A stretch of 15,435 nt of DNA from an uncultured Lachnospiraceae bacterium. GTDB taxonomy: Bacteria > Bacillota > Clostridia > Lachnospirales > Lachnospiraceae. The number at the start of each line of letters is the position of its first letter. Positions within the stretch are counted from its first letter, which is position 1. Below, in pieces: positions 13,451 through 15,435 of this stretch. Made by a program: the position numbers and the translations under genes. Location of the stretch: the NCBI GenBank assembly GCA_959022495.1, contig CAUEYX010000056.1, forward strand, positions 1 through 15,435, written 5' to 3'. The notes beneath the pieces are model-generated. The model was given only the letters and a program-made list of their open reading frames with translations. It was not told the DNA's origin and made no database searches.

Positions 13451-14956
13451 CTACAATTCGATAATCCGGGTCGCTGTTTTTTCCCGAAAAGCGCGGTCAT
13501 GTTCCACAAAGAGCATGGTGGGACAAGACGCGGGGATCAGTTCTTCCAGCTGGAGCCGGGAAAAGAGATCAATAAAGTTCAGCGGTTCATCCCAGAGGAA
13601 TAAATGGGCAGGTTCACACAGGGAAGCGGCCAGCAGTACTTTCTTTTTCTGTCCTTCGCTGTAATCTTTCATGTCCTTTTCAAACTGAATACGCTCCAGC
13701 CCCAGTTTCCGAAGGACAGTGCGGAAGCGGGAGCCATCGAGCCCGCGCGCCAGCGCGAAGGAGGACAGGCTGCCTGTGAGACCGGAAGTGTCCTGTGAGA
13801 TATACGAGATCTTAAGTCCGCCTGCCAGATAAAGTTCTCCAGTGTGAGGAACCTGTTCGCCAAGGATGAGTTTGATCAGGCTGGACTTGCCGGAGCCGTT
13901 CTTCCCGGACAGGGCGACGCGCTCTCCCTGCAGGACAACCAGGTTGAAATGTGCAAGAAGGGGCTGGGAGTGACCGCTCAGCCCGGCGGCGGAATTTTTA
14001 TAATGGATGGTCACATCCCGCAGGGAGAGGAGCCGGCGGCTGTGGTGACGCAGCACGTTCATTTTCAGGCTGTCCAGCGATTCCACGTCTTTAAGCAGAG
14101 CTTCTTTTTCCAGGAGGGCGTTCTCCGTCCGGTGTTCAAGGGTCTTTGCGCGCTTCATCATTTTCGCCGCCTGATGGCCGATATGTCCCCGGTCCGGTTT
14201 CAGTCCCGCTGTGCGAGTGCCGATCTTGGAGTTTTCGACTTGATCGGACCAGCGGGCGGCCTGCCTGGAAGCCTCTTTCAGTTTGTGGATTTCTTTTTTC
14301 AAACTTTCATTCTGCTTTAATTCCAGGTTGTCCTTTGCTGTTTTGTCTGCGTACCATGCGGAGAATCCGCCTTTGCGCACTTCAATGGTCTGACGGTTGA
14401 GAACAAGCACATGGTCCGCGCAGCGGTCGATAAAATCCCGGTCGTGCGACACGAGGATAAAGCCTTTTTTGCGCGCAAGGTAATCCGCCACTTTCTCCCG
14501 TGCGAGAATGTCCAGGTGATTTGTGGGCTCGTCAATTAGGAGAAAGGCATGTTCTTTTAGAAAGAGAGCGGCCAGCAGCGCTTTTGTCTGTTCCCCGAAA
14601 CTCAAGGTGCAGAAAGGCCGGCATAAGATTTCCGCGTCGGTATCCAGCAGATTCAGTTCCCGGATCAGTTCCCACTGTTCCATAAGGGGATTCACTCTTT
14701 CGAGAATCTCATATGTCATAAGTGTGGGATCTTCCACGGTGAACGGGAAGTATTCAAAGTCCACCGACGCGGTAATGGAACCTGTGTATTCATATTTAGA
14801 CATAAGAAGATGTAAGAATGTGGTCTTCCCTTTTCCGTTTCTTCCTATGAATCCAAGTTTCCAGTCGGTGTCGATCTGGAAAGTTACATTTTCAAAGACA
14901 GGGTCAGAGCTGCCTTCATAAGTGAAAGATAAATTTCGAATCTGTATGAGTGACAT
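13451..14956 (-). CDS. Lsa-type ABC-F ribosomal protection protein
   Basis: This 501-aa soluble protein has two ATPase domains and no membrane segments. Domain 1 carries Walker A GRNGKGKTT (38-46), signature LSFGEQ (118-123) and Walker B LLIDEPTNHLD (139-149) with SHDRDF (170-175). A basic helical linker follows (about 210-310), the segment that reaches the peptidyl-transferase centre in ABC-F factors. Domain 2 carries GKNGSGKSS, a variant signature YSEGQ and FLWDEPLNFID. The N terminus (MSLIQIRNLSFTYEG, then FENVTFQIDTDWKLGFIGRN) strongly resembles Lsa(A/C/E)-type proteins, which protect ribosomes from lincosamides, streptogramin A and pleuromutilins. GGAGG lies 9 bases before ATG 14956. The gene appears intact, with its own promoter and an attenuator-like leader. 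The family is secure; the resistance spectrum is inferred. Confidence 0.9.
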   Translation of the reverse strand: MSLIQIRNLSFTYEGSSDPVFENVTFQIDTDWKLGFIGRNGKGKTTFLHLLMSKYEYTGSITASVDFEYFPFTVEDPTLMTYEILERVNPLMEQWELIRELNLLDTDAEILCRPFCTLSFGEQTKALLAALFLKEHAFLLIDEPTNHLDILAREKVADYLARKKGFILVSHDRDFIDRCADHVLVLNRQTIEVRKGGFSAWYADKTAKDNLELKQNESLKKEIHKLKEASRQAARWSDQVENSKIGTRTAGLKPDRGHIGHQAAKMMKRAKTLEHRTENALLEKEALLKDVESLDSLKMNVLRHHSRRLLSLRDVTIHYKNSAAGLSGHSQPLLAHFNLVVLQGERVALSGKNGSGKSSLIKLILGEQVPHTGELYLAGGLKISYISQDTSGLTGSLSSFALARGLDGSRFRTVLRKLGLERIQFEKDMKDYSEGQKKKVLLAASLCEPAHLFLWDEPLNFIDLFSRLQLEELIPASCPTMLFVEHDRAFREKTATRIIEL

Positions 14957-15028
14957 TATCAGCTACCTCCAAATAGACAGGATGTTTTCTCCATTTAAGC
15001 GCGGGCATTCAGGCGCCGGGAGAAAGAT

Positions 15029-15063
15029 AAAAAGGGACCGCGGGAAAGTGATTTCCGCGGTCC
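15029..15063 (-). terminator. Terminator in the ABC-F leader (attenuator)
   Basis: Minus strand: GGACCGCGG (15063-15055) pairs perfectly with CCGCGGTCC (15043-15035) over an 11-base loop, followed by C and five T. It ends about 70 bases upstream of the ABC-F start and downstream of that gene's only visible promoter. It should therefore stop transcription unless disrupted. Confidence 0.8.
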
Positions 15064-15070
15064 TTATGTC

Positions 15071-15229
15071 TCATACAAAAAGGTCTGCCCTGTGTGTGGG
15101 AAAGACGGGGCGCTGTGGTACAGGCGCTCTGGATGTATGGATTAAGAAGATGAAAATACTTTCCTGCGTGTGCATGACAAAATAGTCCGGTCCCCATACG
15201 GAAACCAAATACAATCTTTCTTCTGCCAT
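15071..15229 (-). CDS. Possible leader open reading frame 2 (52 codons)
   Basis: ATG 15229 opens a 52-aa frame (MAEERLYLVSVWGPDYF...) whose TGA (15073-15071) lies 7 bases before the terminator stem. It has no good ribosome site and no recognisable domain. Codons 12-14 (Trp-Gly-Pro) overlap a segment complementary to the terminator 3' arm. It may be a regulatory leader or chance. An overlapping frame starting TTG 15239 is equally open, so coding is doubtful. Confidence 0.3.
   Translation of the reverse strand: MAEERLYLVSVWGPDYFVMHTQESIFIFLIHTSRAPVPQRPVFPTHRADLFV
15188..15194 (-). promoter_or_regulatory. Candidate antiterminator arm in the ABC-F leader
   Basis: GGGACCG (minus strand, 15194-15188) is perfectly complementary to CGGTCCC (15040-15034), the 3' arm of the downstream terminator. 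Pairing here would keep the terminator from forming. Seven base pairs is modest support. Confidence 0.4.
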
Positions 15230-15241
15230 GCGTTTTCAAAA

Positions 15242-15262
15242 TCAGCAGGAAGTAATAATCAT
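15242..15262 (-). CDS. Candidate leader peptide 1, MIITSC
   Basis: A six-codon frame (ATG 15262 to TGA 15244-15242) has GGAG 8 bases upstream, close behind the transcript start predicted near 15310. Short upstream frames whose translation stalls in the presence of antibiotics regulate several ABC-F genes, including Listeria lmo0919. This frame is the best-supported ribosome entry point in the leader, but its size makes chance occurrence likely. Confidence 0.4.
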   Translation of the reverse strand: MIITSC

Positions 15263-15316
15263 CCTTTCAGCTCCAATCTTGCGGGAGGTATCTGCGCGCT
15301 CCCTTATTCTGCGAAA

Positions 15317-15345
15317 AGGATAGCAGAACGAAAAGGAAATGTCAA
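15317..15345 (-). promoter_or_regulatory. Sigma-A promoter of the ABC-F gene
   Basis: Minus strand: -35 TTGACA (15345-15340), a 17-base spacer, and -10 TATCCT (15322-15317). The start is expected near 15310, giving a leader of about 350 bases before ATG 14956. It lies about 30 bases from the right IS terminus, so the insertion left it intact. Confidence 0.8.
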
Positions 15346-15374
15346 TAAAAATATTCATTTTATCAATAAGAAAG

Positions 15375-15435
15375 TGTGGCAAGTTATTTTTCAAACTAAA
15401 TTCCACCCTTGCTACTTTAGAAGTGGAAGTTACTC
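15375..15435. mobile_element. Terminal fragment of a second IS copy (IS21-like, tentative)
   Basis: TGTGGC begins at 15375. From TGGC (15377) to TTCCAC (15401-15406) the sequence aligns imperfectly with the minus strand of 59 down to 29 at the left edge, as expected for the two opposite ends of one IS type. GGAAGTTACT recurs at 15425-15434. No transposase lies inside the window. The exact tip (15375 or 15377) is uncertain. Confidence 0.5.

Noticed and set aside
15009..15239. 76-codon minus-strand frame (TTG start) in the ABC-F leader
   Set aside because: It runs through the terminator hairpin, lacks a ribosome site and has no domain-like composition. It is treated as non-coding leader.

Overview
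The window looks like chromosomal DNA from a low-to-mid GC Bacillota, most likely a gut Lachnospiraceae/Clostridia member. The signs are strong AGGAGG-type ribosome sites, textbook sigma-A promoters with 17-18 base spacers, U-tract hairpin terminators, a lipobox lipoprotein, an Lsa-type ABC-F protein and a 29-residue Firmicutes holin-like toxin. No species call is possible. No rRNA, tRNA, CRISPR array or complete transposase gene was seen.

Layout. The two ends (1-59 and about 15375-15435) carry related sequences that match each other as inverted termini of an insertion sequence, probably IS21-like. The window therefore lies between two IS copies, which is a typical place for a draft contig to break. 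From the left, an HscC-like Hsp70 and an overlapping membrane-anchored J-domain protein form a minus-strand operon (61-3011) with a clear promoter at 3051-3079. Between 3269 and 3597 is what looks like a complete type I toxin-antitoxin locus. It has a 29-aa hydrophobic toxin, a consensus promoter firing back into its 3' end, a bidirectional terminator, and mRNA ends that can base-pair with each other.

A MATE efflux pump (3873-5207) follows. Its promoter has two 15-bp direct repeats just upstream, and its leader contains a perfect terminator hairpin. Next is a five-gene ABC importer of the peptide/nickel family (5290-10198), then a CaCA-family Ca2+/cation antiporter (10325-11272). A small minus-strand gene remnant lies at about 11290-11424. 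A YdiB-like shikimate/quinate dehydrogenase and a DMT/EamA transporter share four bases (11622-13450). An Lsa-type ABC-F ribosome protection protein is convergent with the DMT gene with no base between the stop codons (13451-14956). Its roughly 350-base leader carries short reading frames, a terminator and a matching antiterminator segment.

Themes. Three loci show transcript-level control: the toxin antisense RNA, the MATE leader hairpin and the ABC-F attenuator. Two of the genes so controlled are drug-resistance types. The remaining genes are transport and metabolism. The system most worth a second look is the combination of the type I toxin locus and the regulated MATE leader between 3269 and 3872, followed by the ABC-F leader.
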